NCBI GenBank assembly: GCA_019648995.1
Contig: BLXT01004533.1
Coordinates: forward strand, 520,466-545,609
Length of the DNA: 25,144 nt
Origin: Plakobranchus ocellatus
Lineage: Eukaryota > Mollusca > Gastropoda > Plakobranchidae
Direction of reading: 5' to 3'
Below are positions 17,921 through 23,717 of this stretch, piece after piece. The position numbers and the translations under genes are program-made. The first letter of the stretch is position 1. Each line of letters starts with the position of its first letter. The notes beneath the pieces are model-generated. The model saw only the letters and a program-made list of their open reading frames with translations, did no database searches and was not told where the DNA came from.

Positions 17921-20385
17921 ATACTTTTCTTTCCAAAATATCCTTTGCTTTTGACTCACGAACACATTATTGAGAATCAACTTTGTGAGCCTTTGTTATG
18001 GTTTATATGGCCCTATAGCAAAAATATATGTGCTGGGATGCCATATGAGCCTGACAAAATTTCCTGAACTTTAAGGGGGGACTCATGATCGAACATAATT
18101 AGCCAGTCACCCAGACAATAGCACATGAACAACTATATAATAAATAATTTCTTCATGGCAGACATTGCCACTGAATGTTTGCTAACAACGGGGTCCAAAG
18201 AGGAGAGGCATTCCAGGAACTTGTTCACTATTGGCAGTTTCTTCTGCATATACTGTCTTGCTGTTGAGAAAGCACTTCTCAAGCCTTCCGTAAAAAAATG
18301 TCTGTCTTTTCTGATATCCGGAAACGTAGCATCTTTGTATGTGAATGGCATCACAAACTGAGGCATTTTCATAAAATCAGCAATGGAAAACTATACATAG
18401 ATTTTACACAATATAAAACACTAACTCTCCTACAGGTAAGGAAAGAATTTGGGTCTAAACAGTTGATTGTACTTGATCTGTTGTAAAACAGCTCATTTTG
18501 TGGCAATTCTACACTTCTTTTTTTTAAATGTCCTTCAAGACTTCATCTTAATCACATATATGCATAAAGGTCATTCTGTGATAAAAAGCAAAAGCAGGAA
18601 TACTAAACCCTTCAATCTTATTTCCAGAAAGGGCAGTCAAAAAAGTGTTTTTCATATGCTTTTTTGAAGATTTTTTAAAATGTAATATTAATGTTAAATT
18701 TTTTTCACACACACAAAACATACTTGTCTCCTTCATCTAAAATACCCAGAGGATCTTCCTCCTCTTTGGCAGCTATAGTTGTGGCTGAGCGGCCACGGTC
18801 CAGATTTGACTGAACTGTTTGAGACTCGTCAATCCATACAGCAGATTCTTGCAGGGGGCCTGCAAAATTAACAAGTCAAAGGATAAACTACAAAGAGAAA
18901 TAATTATGAAATGAAATCACTTGATTTAAAATTCTTATATTTATATTCTTCTTGAATCTTGTCAAAAGATAGTCGCCATGAAAAGGAGAAAGAAAACAAA
19001 AAAAAAAAACTCAAGATGGAAAGCATGCTGTGAGCACGAAAAGAGGTATTAAAATGATGTTGGTGGAAAAGATTAAAGTTGAAAATCAAATTCTGAGGTA
19101 GATTAAATGAAAAACACATCAATAATGGATCAGAAACCAACAAAAGATATGTTTGCACAAATCACTGTTAAAAAAAGAACATGTCATACAGTTTTCTTTA
19201 ACTGTATGCAAATTTAAGTAAGCAATGTTGAAGCATTTTGAAAGTAACAAAAAAAATTAAAGTAAAAGTAATAATTAGGGTTTGATCTCTTCAATACATG
19301 ATGGGAAAAAAGGATTAAAAAAATATTAATTTATAAAAATATCAATTTCAAATGATTTATTTATGAAAGACTGCATCAGTTTAGATACCATATTCATCAG
19401 ATGGGATGGTTTCGGGTCCAGTGAGAAAGGGAAAAGACCAAGGAGAACTAGCTATAAAACTGATGCTCTCTTTGAATAATCTTCTTTTTATATGCAATTT
19501 TGTTGCTTGTGGTTCTGTTCAACATATATTGTAATATTGGAGAGCATTTTTTGCACCTTGATCCTATCATATGGTGCAATTAGTAATGAAGTAGTGCAAT
19601 GAAAATCTAAGCCTCTGAGCATTTATTGTCAACCTAGATATTATTAAATAAACTAAAACATAAATCATATTCATAGACAAGATGCAATAGTGTTGCTTCA
19701 AACAATAATTTAATAAAACGGAACTTTATCCCTTGTATTTTGCTATGAAAAATTGTTCTTCCCTGCAGATGTAGACATTACCTATCTGGAGAAAGTATCC
19801 CCGAAATCCAACAGTACAGCTGCCTACTCCACCATAACGTGTGATTGGAATAATATCTCCCATTCCTTTTCCAGGCCCAGTTCGGGCGATGATTTTTGCA
19901 GATGATTTCCACTCTGCAGACAAAAGGCAGTCCATTCCACATATCTTAAGACCTATGAGGAATTAAAAAAAAAAAATGTATCAAAAATATGCATGGGAGT
20001 ATCAGTTCAAATTCAAACACCAAAGTAATGCATTTCAAATCAAGAGCAAAGAACAATCAGAGCAATGAATTCTTATTTTCTTCAATAAGTTGAAAGTTTT
20101 TCTTAACAGTCTCCATTCACAAAATTTGTAAAAATCTTACCAATCTGAAATCTGTATTGCAATTTAAAAAAAAAAATGTAAAATTATCAACATGATCATA
20201 TTACACAAAATCTCATAGTACATAAGATTATGTTTACCGAGTCTGTGATTGAATCCACAATCCCTACCTATCAGATCTCTTGGATCATTTCCAAAATTCT
20301 CTCCTCTGATAGTTATCCTGGTTCCAGGTGGACCCTCTTTAGGGGAAACCCCAGTGACAAGAGGTGGTGGATATCTTGGTGCCAT
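317..20385 (-). CDS. EXOC2: Exocyst complex component 2 (Sec5), complete coding region in 27 exons
   Basis: Exons, joined in transcript order: 20385-20268, 19952-19782, 18859-18724, 17476-17433, 17160-17091, 16764-16640, 16385-16314, 15938-15793, 14862-14781, 14446-14344, 13689-13577, 12726-12631, 11576-11526, 10871-10756, 10002-9952, 9481-9306, 8527-8406, 7660-7587, 7215-7132, 6446-6322, 5829-5766, 5084-4968, 4505-4305, 3718-3596, 2380-2319, 1653-1597, 437-317. Every junction is GT-AG and phase-compatible; the sum is 2,820 nt, 939 residues. Remembered human EXOC2 (924 aa) aligns from end to end. Residues ~8-95 are the IPT/TIG Ral-binding domain, with PPLVTG and TIRGEN motifs and the Ral-contact residues T11 and R27. 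[19 protein letters not shown] (~255-273) and [10 protein letters not shown] (~301-310) are near-identical to human. Residues ~393-445 form a variable Ser-rich linker. The remainder is the helical-rod C-terminal half ending in [14 protein letters not shown]. Sec5 acts in the exocyst with Sec3, Sec6 and Sec8 to tether secretory vesicles under Ral GTPase control. No broken exon was found. Confidence 0.96.
438..2318 (-). other. Introns 26 and 25 of EXOC2
   Basis: Intron 26 (438-1596) and intron 25 (1654-2318) flank exon 26. The sequence is AT-rich with scattered A/T runs. I see no second gene, no structured RNA and no recognisable transposon. The open frame at 762-986 on the plus strand looks like chance. 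Confidence 0.7.
1597..1653 (-). CDS. EXOC2: EXOC2 coding exon 26 (residues 881-900)
   Basis: A 57-nt exon. Acceptor ACCCCAG/AGCAT, donor AAACT/GTGAGT. It encodes [18 protein letters not shown], aligning with human SSFKQALEALPQLSSGADKK. The phases are 2 in and 2 out, joining exons 25 and 27 exactly. Confidence 0.92.
2319..2380 (-). CDS. EXOC2: EXOC2 coding exon 25 (residues 861-881)
   Basis: A 62-nt exon. Acceptor TTTCACAG/GCTCG, donor GTGGA/GTGAGT. It encodes [20 protein letters not shown], aligning with human [20 protein letters not shown]. It is short and was found by extending the alignment. Confidence 0.94.
2536..3357. mobile_element. Possible TTAA-flanked non-autonomous DNA transposon in intron 24
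   Basis: Intron 24 spans 2381-3595. Inside it the left boundary reads TTAACCCTTAAACTGATGA, and the reverse complement of the right boundary reads TTAACCTTTGCATGTCCC. Both begin TTAACCyTT, as in piggyBac-like elements with TTAA target sites. Beyond these nine bases the ends do not clearly match, and no transposase frame is present, so this is a weak call. Confidence 0.25.
3596..3718 (-). CDS. EXOC2: EXOC2 coding exon 24 (residues 820-860)
   Basis: A 123-nt, phase 0-0 exon. Acceptor CTGCAG/GTTTT, donor TTCAG/GTAAAT. It encodes [20 protein letters not shown] then [13 protein letters not shown], aligning with human VFTISKELVPRVLSKVIEAV and EELSRLMQCVSSF. Confidence 0.96.
4305..4505 (-). CDS. EXOC2: EXOC2 coding exon 23 (residues 753-819), largest exon
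   Basis: A 201-nt, phase 0-0 exon. Acceptor TCACAG/GCAGC, donor CAGAG/GTGAGA. It encodes [20 protein letters not shown] (human [20 protein letters not shown]), GGFSW, and [19 protein letters not shown] (human [19 protein letters not shown]). Very strong similarity. Confidence 0.97.
4968..5084 (-). CDS. EXOC2: EXOC2 coding exon 22 (residues 714-752)
   Basis: A 117-nt, phase 0-0 exon. Acceptor TTGCAG/GACAA, donor TGAAG/GTATTG. It encodes [20 protein letters not shown] (human [20 protein letters not shown]), then [15 protein letters not shown] (human EHFEKHNFQGIEKIT). Confidence 0.95.
5766..5829 (-). CDS. EXOC2: EXOC2 coding exon 21 (residues 692-713)
   Basis: A 64-nt exon. Acceptor TCACAG/AGTAA, donor CTTTG/GTAAGG. 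It encodes [20 protein letters not shown] then SL. It sits before the conserved RLLIVLSNC block and is not well conserved with human; phase and splice signals support it. Confidence 0.87.
6322..6446 (-). CDS. EXOC2: EXOC2 coding exon 20 (residues 651-692)
   Basis: Acceptor CCATAG/ATCTT, donor AAACA/GTAAGT. It encodes [20 protein letters not shown] then CMEQLVFSP, aligning with human QPKTQEEVCQLSINIMQVFI and CLEQLSTKP. Confidence 0.94.
7132..7215 (-). CDS. EXOC2: EXOC2 coding exon 19 (residues 623-650)
   Basis: An 84-nt, phase 0-0 exon. Acceptor CTTCAG/CCAGC, donor CTGAG/GTGAGT. It encodes [20 protein letters not shown], aligning with human PCQFEQCIVCSLQSLKGVL, then MNKPSEPE. Confidence 0.94.
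7587..7660 (-). CDS. EXOC2: EXOC2 coding exon 18 (residues 598-622)
   Basis: Acceptor CTCCAG/ATGTG, donor AGCTG/GTAAGT. It encodes [20 protein letters not shown] then GTTQL, aligning with human [21 protein letters not shown]. Confidence 0.94.
8406..8527 (-). CDS. EXOC2: EXOC2 coding exon 17 (residues 557-598)
   Basis: Acceptor TTTCAG/AAACT, donor CTCAG/GTATAC. It encodes [20 protein letters not shown], aligning with human TIQDLILDLRVRCVMATLQH. The alignment to human across the exon 16/17 junction is continuous, so no residues are missing between these exons. Confidence 0.94.
8559..8580 (+). repeat. (TTTTG)n microsatellite in intron 16
   Basis: Four TTTTG-type units on the plus strand next to the exon 17 acceptor. 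It is short and probably polymorphic. Confidence 0.8.
8836..9048 (-). other. Candidate cassette exon (213 nt) in intron 16
   Basis: Inside a 140-codon open frame (9203-8781), an acceptor TTTTTCAATTTAG/ATCC at 9048 and a donor TCAGA/GTATGT at 8836 bound 213 nt. Both ends are phase 2, exactly the phase of the exon 16/17 junction, so inclusion would add 71 residues without a frame break. The segment is visibly richer in G+C than the surrounding intron. The encoded peptide ([19 protein letters not shown]... [12 protein letters not shown]) has no counterpart in human EXOC2 and I do not recognise it. It could also be a decayed repeat fragment. Confidence 0.35.
9306..9481 (-). CDS. EXOC2: EXOC2 coding exon 16 (residues 499-557)
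   Basis: Acceptor TTGCAG/CAAAT, donor ATCAG/GTAATT. It encodes [20 protein letters not shown] (human KMIQEVMHSLVKLTRGALLP) and ends [14 protein letters not shown] (human LSGQWLAHAIQTVR). It ends in phase 2. Confidence 0.95.
9482..9951 (-). other. Intron 15 of EXOC2
   Basis: AT-rich intron between exons 16 and 15. No repeat family, RNA gene or other coding segment was recognised. Confidence 0.7.
9952..10002 (-). CDS. EXOC2: EXOC2 coding exon 15 (residues 482-498)
   Basis: A 51-nt, phase 0-0 exon. The acceptor CTCCCAG/AAATC follows a strikingly C-rich polypyrimidine tract; the donor is GAAG/GTTGGT. It encodes [17 protein letters not shown], at the place of human [21 protein letters not shown]. 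Skipping would keep the frame. Confidence 0.82.
10517..10551 (+). repeat. (AG)n microsatellite in intron 14
   Basis: About 17 uninterrupted AG dinucleotides within intron 14 (10003-10755), the rest of which is AT-rich with no other recognisable feature apart from its C-rich acceptor tract. Confidence 0.97.
10756..10871 (-). CDS. EXOC2: EXOC2 coding exon 14 (residues 443-481)
   Basis: Acceptor TTTCAG/CTGCT, donor GAGAG/GTAAAA. It encodes [20 protein letters not shown] then [16 protein letters not shown], aligning with human [20 protein letters not shown] and QLPNFWKLWISYVNG. Confidence 0.95.
10992..11477 (-). other. 161-codon open frame inside intron 13, coding status doubtful
   Basis: This is the longest uninterrupted frame in the window, on the EXOC2 strand within intron 13 (10872-11525). 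It is rich in Phe from poly-T runs and lacks any motif I recognise. Its right end lies about 50 nt from the exon 13 donor. I regard it as non-coding or as the remnant of an old insertion. Confidence 0.15.
11526..11576 (-). CDS. EXOC2: EXOC2 coding exon 13 (residues 426-443): Ser-rich microexon-like segment
   Basis: A 51-nt, phase 1-1 exon with acceptor ATCTAG/GTATA and donor CAAG/GTAAAT. It encodes [16 protein letters not shown]. Human has a Ser-rich GSSFQSG at the matching place. Because it is symmetric and weakly conserved, it may be alternatively included. Confidence 0.75.
11673..11757 (+). repeat. Tandem duplication with a 44-bp period in intron 12
   Basis: The words TGTTTCTCTATTTGCTGATT and AAACA(A/C)CAAT occur twice, starting at 11673 and 11717. 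The second copy has a small deletion and a substitution. It is a simple local duplication. Confidence 0.95.
12087..12166. repeat. (TA)n microsatellite interrupted by an assembly gap, intron 12
   Basis: N bases fill 12095-12130 (36 N), with TA repeats to the right (12131-12166) and TA-rich sequence to the left. The gap length is probably a placeholder. Apart from this and the 44-bp duplication, intron 12 (11577-12630) shows nothing recognisable. Confidence 0.97.
12631..12726 (-). CDS. EXOC2: EXOC2 coding exon 12 (residues 394-426): variable linker
   Basis: Acceptor TCCCAG/AAAAG, donor AACTG/GTGTGT. A 96-nt, phase 1-1 exon encoding a low-conservation Ser/Pro/Lys-rich stretch ([16 protein letters not shown]). 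It fills the place of the variable human linker before the [12 protein letters not shown] block. The call rests on splice signals, phase and position more than on similarity. Confidence 0.8.
12727..13576 (-). other. Intron 11 of EXOC2
   Basis: AT-rich intron sequence with no recognisable repeat or coding segment. Confidence 0.65.
13577..13689 (-). CDS. EXOC2: EXOC2 coding exon 11 (residues 356-394)
   Basis: Acceptor GGTAG/ATACC, donor GAGG/GTGGGT. It encodes [20 protein letters not shown] then [17 protein letters not shown], aligning with human [20 protein letters not shown] and KWILQLMHSCKEGYV. Confidence 0.95.
13767..13970 (+). mobile_element. tRNA-derived SINE in intron 10
   Basis: A tRNA-like head contains an A-box-like TGGTAGGGTAGTTGAC (13785-13800) and a B-box-like AAGTTCAAATTCCAG (about 13819-13833), spaced as in RNA polymerase III promoters. 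A non-tRNA body follows, with GGTGGCGAGGAAAGTAATGG near 13922-13941. The degenerate B box and absence of a cloverleaf 3' half argue against a functional tRNA. The family is not identified, and the 3' limit is approximate. The element lies antisense to EXOC2. Confidence 0.65.
14344..14446 (-). CDS. EXOC2: EXOC2 coding exon 10 (residues 322-356)
   Basis: Acceptor TTCTAG/TGTAT, donor ATCAG/GTAAAA. It encodes [20 protein letters not shown] then TLDEQKKLI, matching human YYAEVETRIEALRELLLDKL and TLHDQKRYI. Confidence 0.95.
14781..14862 (-). CDS. EXOC2: EXOC2 coding exon 9 (residues 295-322)
   Basis: Acceptor TTCAAG/GGAGA, donor GAAAG/GTAAAA. It encodes [20 protein letters not shown], aligning with human [20 protein letters not shown], then EIKVFRK. 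Confidence 0.96.
14863..15792 (-). other. Intron 8 of EXOC2
   Basis: Contains a very AT-rich TTAATT-type tract near 15283-15330. Nothing else was recognised. Intron 9 (14447-14780) is likewise featureless. Confidence 0.65.
15793..15938 (-). CDS. EXOC2: EXOC2 coding exon 8 (residues 246-294): most conserved block
   Basis: Acceptor CTCTCAG/AGGCC, donor AAAAG/GTACCT. It encodes [19 protein letters not shown], identical to human over this stretch, then [17 protein letters not shown] (human FKFLFNLPLNIERNIQK). This is the best single identifier of the gene. Confidence 0.97.
16034..16057 (+). repeat. (TC)n microsatellite in intron 7
   Basis: Twelve TC units, read as GA repeats on the gene strand. 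Confidence 0.95.
16314..16385 (-). CDS. EXOC2: EXOC2 coding exon 7 (residues 222-246)
   Basis: Acceptor TTCCAG/CTATG, donor TATGC/GTAAGT. It encodes [13 protein letters not shown] then [11 protein letters not shown], which corresponds to the human segment just before [15 protein letters not shown]. Only the helical character and the phases are conserved, but there is no competing choice. Confidence 0.9.
16640..16764 (-). CDS. EXOC2: EXOC2 coding exon 6 (residues 180-222), with a competing 3' splice site
   Basis: It encodes [18 protein letters not shown] then [15 protein letters not shown], aligning with human SFEQLKMAVTNLKRQAN and KSEGSLAYVKGGLST. The frame requires the acceptor TTGAAG/TTTTT, whose pyrimidine tract is poor. 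A stronger-looking acceptor, TTTTTCAG/ATTTA, lies 8 nt inside the exon and would run into a stop. Donor ACAG/GTAAGA. Confidence 0.9.
17091..17160 (-). CDS. EXOC2: EXOC2 coding exon 5 (residues 157-180)
   Basis: A 70-nt exon. Acceptor TTCTAG/CGTCT, donor GCCAG/GTAAAT. It encodes [17 protein letters not shown], aligning with human SENFSAAWYLIENHSNT. The phases are 1 in and 2 out. Confidence 0.94.
17433..17476 (-). CDS. EXOC2: EXOC2 coding exon 4 (residues 142-157)
   Basis: A 44-nt exon, too short for open-frame scanning. Acceptor TTTTAG/GCCCA, donor AGAAG/GTAAAG. It encodes [14 protein letters not shown], aligning with human SKFSQKDLEMLFHG. The placement rests on phase match on both sides and this similarity. 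Confidence 0.9.
17816..17918. repeat. Long (TA)n microsatellite in intron 3
   Basis: About 100 bp of TA repeats with one interruption (ACATATCTA) near 17833-17841. The tract is self-complementary and follows a poly-A run, so length and assembly here are uncertain. Confidence 0.98.
18133..18372 (-). pseudogene. Degraded protein-coding fragment, possibly from a hAT-like transposase, in intron 3
   Basis: A 79-codon minus-strand frame reads [20 protein letters not shown] then [18 protein letters not shown]. The pattern of a helix, KKLP-x-xN-x-F/L-L, then L-x-x-LDP resembles the segment before the C-terminal dimerisation region of hAT-like transposases and related transposon-derived proteins. The fragment is visibly less AT-rich than the intron around it (17477-18723) and lacks start context, other domains and splice signals fitting EXOC2. 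The family assignment is from memory and uncertain; that it once coded for protein is more secure. Confidence 0.4.
18724..18859 (-). CDS. EXOC2: EXOC2 coding exon 3 (residues 97-142): linker after the Ral-binding domain
   Basis: Acceptor TTGCAG/GCCCC, donor GACAA/GTATGT. It encodes ESAVWIDES, matching human QSAVWVDEM, then a poorly conserved acidic stretch ([14 protein letters not shown]). The PLGI motif is shared with human (NPLGIEI). Confidence 0.93.
18860..20267 (-). other. Introns 2 and 1 of EXOC2
   Basis: Intron 2 is 18860-19781 and intron 1 is 19953-20267. The sequence is AT-rich. The open frame at 18904-19158 is low-complexity (Phe/Ser-rich) and unsupported. No repeat was recognised. 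Confidence 0.65.
19782..19952 (-). CDS. EXOC2: EXOC2 coding exon 2 (residues 40-97): second half of the IPT/TIG domain
   Basis: Acceptor CATAG/GTCTT and donor GATAG/GTAATG. It reads [20 protein letters not shown], matching human [20 protein letters not shown], then [13 protein letters not shown] and CTVGF. This completes the immunoglobulin-like Ral-binding fold. At 171 nt, phase 1 to 1, skipping would keep frame but remove half the Ral-binding domain. Confidence 0.95.
20268..20385 (-). CDS. EXOC2: EXOC2 coding exon 1 (residues 1-40): start codon and first half of the IPT/TIG domain
   Basis: The start ATG has a strong context (A at -3, G at +4), and an in-frame TAA lies two codons upstream, so no longer N-terminus is possible in this frame. 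The exon encodes [12 protein letters not shown] and TIRGENFG. Thr11 and Arg27, the residues known to be required for RalA binding in mammalian Sec5, fall at exactly those positions. The exon ends in phase 1 at GATAG/GTAGGG. Confidence 0.95.
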
Positions 20386-20453
20386 CCTTTATATTTGTGC
20401 CAGATGTGCAGTTTCAAAGATTCAGAGCAAGAGCTTCATATACTTATGTGAGG
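20386..20453 (-). other. EXOC2: 5' UTR part of the exon carrying the EXOC2 start codon
   Basis: In the sense strand a good 3' splice site (TTGATTTTCAG/CCTCAC) precedes 20453, so this 68-nt leader is probably spliced to at least one further non-coding exon to the right. The upstream exon and promoter could not be placed with confidence. Confidence 0.6.
20422..20439 (-). promoter_or_regulatory. Minimal upstream ORF (5 codons) in the EXOC2 leader
   Basis: The frame is ATG AAG CTC TTG CTC TGA. It closes 36 nt before the main ATG, which leaves room for re-initiation. The uATG has G at -3, a usable context. Effects on translation are inferred only, and the uORF exists only if the predicted 5' UTR splice site is right. 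Confidence 0.4.
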
Positions 20454-22320
20454 CTGAAAATCAATGATTTTAAAACTTTAAGTGAAATTAAAATGACAGT
20501 TGATGACAATTGCAAATGATTCAAATACATCTATAGCTCCTGCACTTTTTTTTTTAATTTAACACTTACAATCCCTCCTGTTCAAAGCAGTCTGGCAGTA
20601 TTTGATATCATTTGAAATCCATTAGGTTACATATGAAACAATTTTTTCCACAGAACGCCTTAATTTGTATTGTAATGATATCTAAAAGCTTGACATTTAC
20701 CCAACTAAAATTGTATTTATTGTAGAGCCTTTACCCATCTGTATTATTTTGCTCTCCACTTCTCATAAACCAGCACTGATTTATAATGCTGAATTCCTTT
20801 AAAGTTTAAAAGACTATTTCATGGCCTAGAATACAAGTGCACAAAATTGTTAAATTATGCAATGAATATTTCAAATTATCTACTGAATGGCAAAGACAGA
20901 GAGTGGTGAAACAAAATTGCCTTTTTGGAAATAGCTTTGGGAAAGAAAGGCAAGACTTCCAAATATATATGCACACAAGAAAAGAAATGCTCTCCAAATT
21001 GTCATCACAACTCTTATATTATAAAGTAAAAAGAGGCATATTTTCTTTGCATCACTTGCCTTATAATTGTAAACCATCTCTGATCAACTAAAACTTAAGC
21101 ACCATAATAATGTGAAAGTTTTGTGCGTCCATCATTTTTTTTTTCAAAAGCTGGAAAGGTATTACATATATTTGGTTTTGGAGGAATTATTTTTTTTATA
21201 TAGAGAAAGCCATTTTAATGACAACTTGAATAATGACAACTATTGCTTTAAAGAGAGATTTGAAAATCTTACTTTTTTCCTCTATATTTTGGGTAAATAG
21301 TTAATTTTTTAGATAACCAGTAAGGAGCTGTTTCCCTAGATAATAAAGATAATGAAATCTGGAAATTAAAAAAAAAAAGAGCAAAAAACATCTGTCTTAA
21401 ATTGTTTAGTGCTGTTTAGCTAGTTGAGCACTACCTGTGACAATGAATTCTTTTGAATAGACCAAAAGACAGAAAAAATCACTCCAAGTCTCAATGAAAA
21501 TTGAACGTAAAGTTTATTAATTTGAATAATGTACAGTTTTAGAACAGCAGTTTTGTTTCTGCAACTATTTAGATCTACAAGCTCTCAAACTTCAGCGGTT
21601 TATCTCTTAGTTCTGCAAGCTCTCTCCAACAATCTGACAACCATTCTTACCCACCACCCACAGATTCAAGAACATACTGGTTATTTTTTTGCATAGGCTA
21701 ATACACACTAATTAAATGATTCACTACCACCACATATTTTGCAACTGGACACAGGGGTAGAATGGGATTATTCTAAAATTGGCTATCATTTTGTAAAAAG
21801 CTAATATCTAGGACTTTTCTATATAGGATAAAACCATACAAATTATATATCAAATTGAAGGAAATTGGATCTAGTTTCTAAATAAGCACCAAAAAAGAAA
21901 AATTGTTCTTTATTTCATTTTAAAAAAACAGCAAACTCAATAAAAAATAAATTGTAAAAAAAACATTCAATAAAAAATGGCGATAATACAGTGCTAAATC
22001 TACTGATAATCTATTGGCCTTGAAAGGTAGATTTTTATAAATTGTGATTACATATAGGCATTTAAAAATCAAAAATTGTGACACAAAGGTTCAAGAATAC
22101 TTTTTGATTAATAGCAAAAAATAGAAACTGCTATCAATTTGTTAAAATTACAGCCCCTGATGCACATATAGATTTAAAATATAACAAAATATCTATGTAA
22201 ACAGCTCTTTCTAACGTTCAAACTTTGTAAAAAAGGAAGAAAAGTGTAAATCTCGAGCATGCACAAAAATTAGTTAACATACATTTAGCATTTCACACAG
22301 ATATTAACCCATTTATATTG
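20454..22320. other. Non-coding stretch upstream of the EXOC2 coding region, probably 5' UTR intron
   Basis: Follows the predicted 3' splice site at 20453/20454. No conserved coding segment was found on either strand. On the minus strand an AATAAA occurs near 21517, but no matching gene body is visible, so I do not call a 3' end. Confidence 0.55.
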
Positions 22321-22379
22321 AGCCGGTTTTACCGGCTTAAGGTCCAAATGTAGCAATATTTTGTGCCGGAAATACCGGC
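22321..22379. repeat. Two adjacent CCGG hairpins
   Basis: AGCCGGT/ACCGGCT (22321-22327 and 22331-22337, 3-nt loop) is followed by GCCGG/CCGGC (22365-22369 and 22375-22379, 5-nt loop). Both are followed by ACCGGCTTA(A/G)GG-like sequence, so they look like two diverged copies of one ~42-bp unit. They are the only CCGG-rich spot in an AT-rich stretch. They may be a transposon end; function unknown. Confidence 0.6.
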
Positions 22380-22721
22380 TTAGGGTAGTCATTCAGTTAA
22401 CTTAAAGCCTCACATTCTAGGACTTCTAGAACAAAGAAGATATTACTGAATTATGTCATCAAGGTTAGATAAAAATACTAGCCAATCAAACTTCCCCACT
22501 TTACACACACCTACCATGGATCGACCAACAACTTCCTGTAAATAAAGTCATCTCCAATCTTCAAGACCTTCTAGAAATCCTTAGATCTAAAAGGATACAA
22601 AACTAAAACCAAAATAGTACTACTAAGCGAAAAATAGGTTTCATTTAGGCCCACTCAAATCCAACCAAGCATCACAAACAAACAATGCCATAGCACATCA
22701 CTATCCATTCTGACTCTAAAT

Positions 22722-23577
22722 AGATCTAGATCTAGATCTAGACTCAATTCACACTCATAGCACCATATTGTCAAAACATATAAAATTTCCCCTGCCCAAA
22801 GATCTCAAGCACAAAACTTAACTCGTCATTAGGCTTAATTCATCTGCCTTGTCTAATATTGTCTTGTATTATTATCAACGTAAACGATGCCGAGTGTTGT
22901 TTAGCTGAGCCTCTTCCTCCATAGCCCCCTCACATTATAATAATTAATATACTAAGGATAATCTAGATAACTAGATCTAGGCCTAGATCTAGTCACTTCC
23001 AAAAAAAAGGCCAACCTTATTTTCCAGAACGCCTTAAAATTATTTTTTAAGAAAAGGAGAGAGAGAGTTTAGTAACACAGGCATACTCATACTCATACTG
23101 CACAGGTACAAGCACGGGTCCTGGCTTAGACTCAGTATTGTTGAGTTCGGTTTGCCTAGTGTTCGGGAAAATGGTCACTTCGAAAAAAAAACAAGTTCGT
23201 CAACTGTCTAGATCTAGAATTTAGATCTAGCTTTCATAGATTTCTTGTGTGTATATTAGGTAGTCCCAGGAAGTCTTGCCCTGACAAGATCTAGATACCA
23301 GGACTCTTACCTTATCGATCTTGAGATTGGAAGATCTTAATTTAGAATCGAATTCTAGATTTAGAATTTGCTCATGTCTAAATTAGAGTCCAATCTATCG
23401 ATTTAAAACGAATTCACTTTTCATCCATTTCTAGATTAGATCTAGTTCTCAGATCTGGGTTGGAATATTAGATTAGATCTAAATCCAGAGACTAGATCTT
23501 AATTCTCTAGAAACTGAAAACTTTAAGACTGGGTCCAGATCTAAATTAGATCCAGATGTAGATCTAGATCTAGTTCC
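22722..23577. repeat. Block dense in AGATCT/CTAGATCTAG palindromes
   Basis: I count at least 17 AGATCT hexamers in about 860 bp, often overlapping as AGATCTAGATCT, with many further CTAGA and TAGAT fragments. Chance would give fewer than one. The spacing is irregular, so it is not an ordinary satellite. Such motifs could spread by slippage or belong to a repeat common in this genome. Confidence 0.85.
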
Positions 23578-23614
23578 AGATTGTAAAATACTAATAGTCT
23601 GCTCTCAGATTATT

Positions 23615-23627
23615 CTTCCGGAAGTGG
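23615..23627. promoter_or_regulatory. ETS-type site, possible part of the EXOC2 promoter
   Basis: CTTCCGGAAGTGG contains a palindromic ETS core (CCGGAA on both strands), common near start sites of housekeeping genes. It lies upstream of EXOC2, in the right direction for its promoter. No TATA box or first exon could be tied to it. Confidence 0.2.
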
Positions 23628-23717
23628 GCGTTAACTTTCATTCTCTTACATTTTTTTTTCCTTTCTTTAAAAGATTTAACGTTATTATCGTTGGTCACTT
23701 ATTTTAACGAATGGTTG

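Noticed and set aside
17730-17936. Minus-strand Tyr-Ile repeat frame
   Set aside because: A direct translation of a (TA)n microsatellite.
21481-21560. Possible 3' end of a minus-strand transcript, with AATAAA near 21517
   Set aside because: No coding sequence or splice structure leads to it, and AATAAA is common by chance in such AT-rich DNA.
23086-23170. Possible 5' UTR exon ending at a GTGCA/GTATGAG donor on the minus strand
   Set aside because: The donor is plausible, but nothing else ties this segment to EXOC2; transcript data would be needed to place the first exon.
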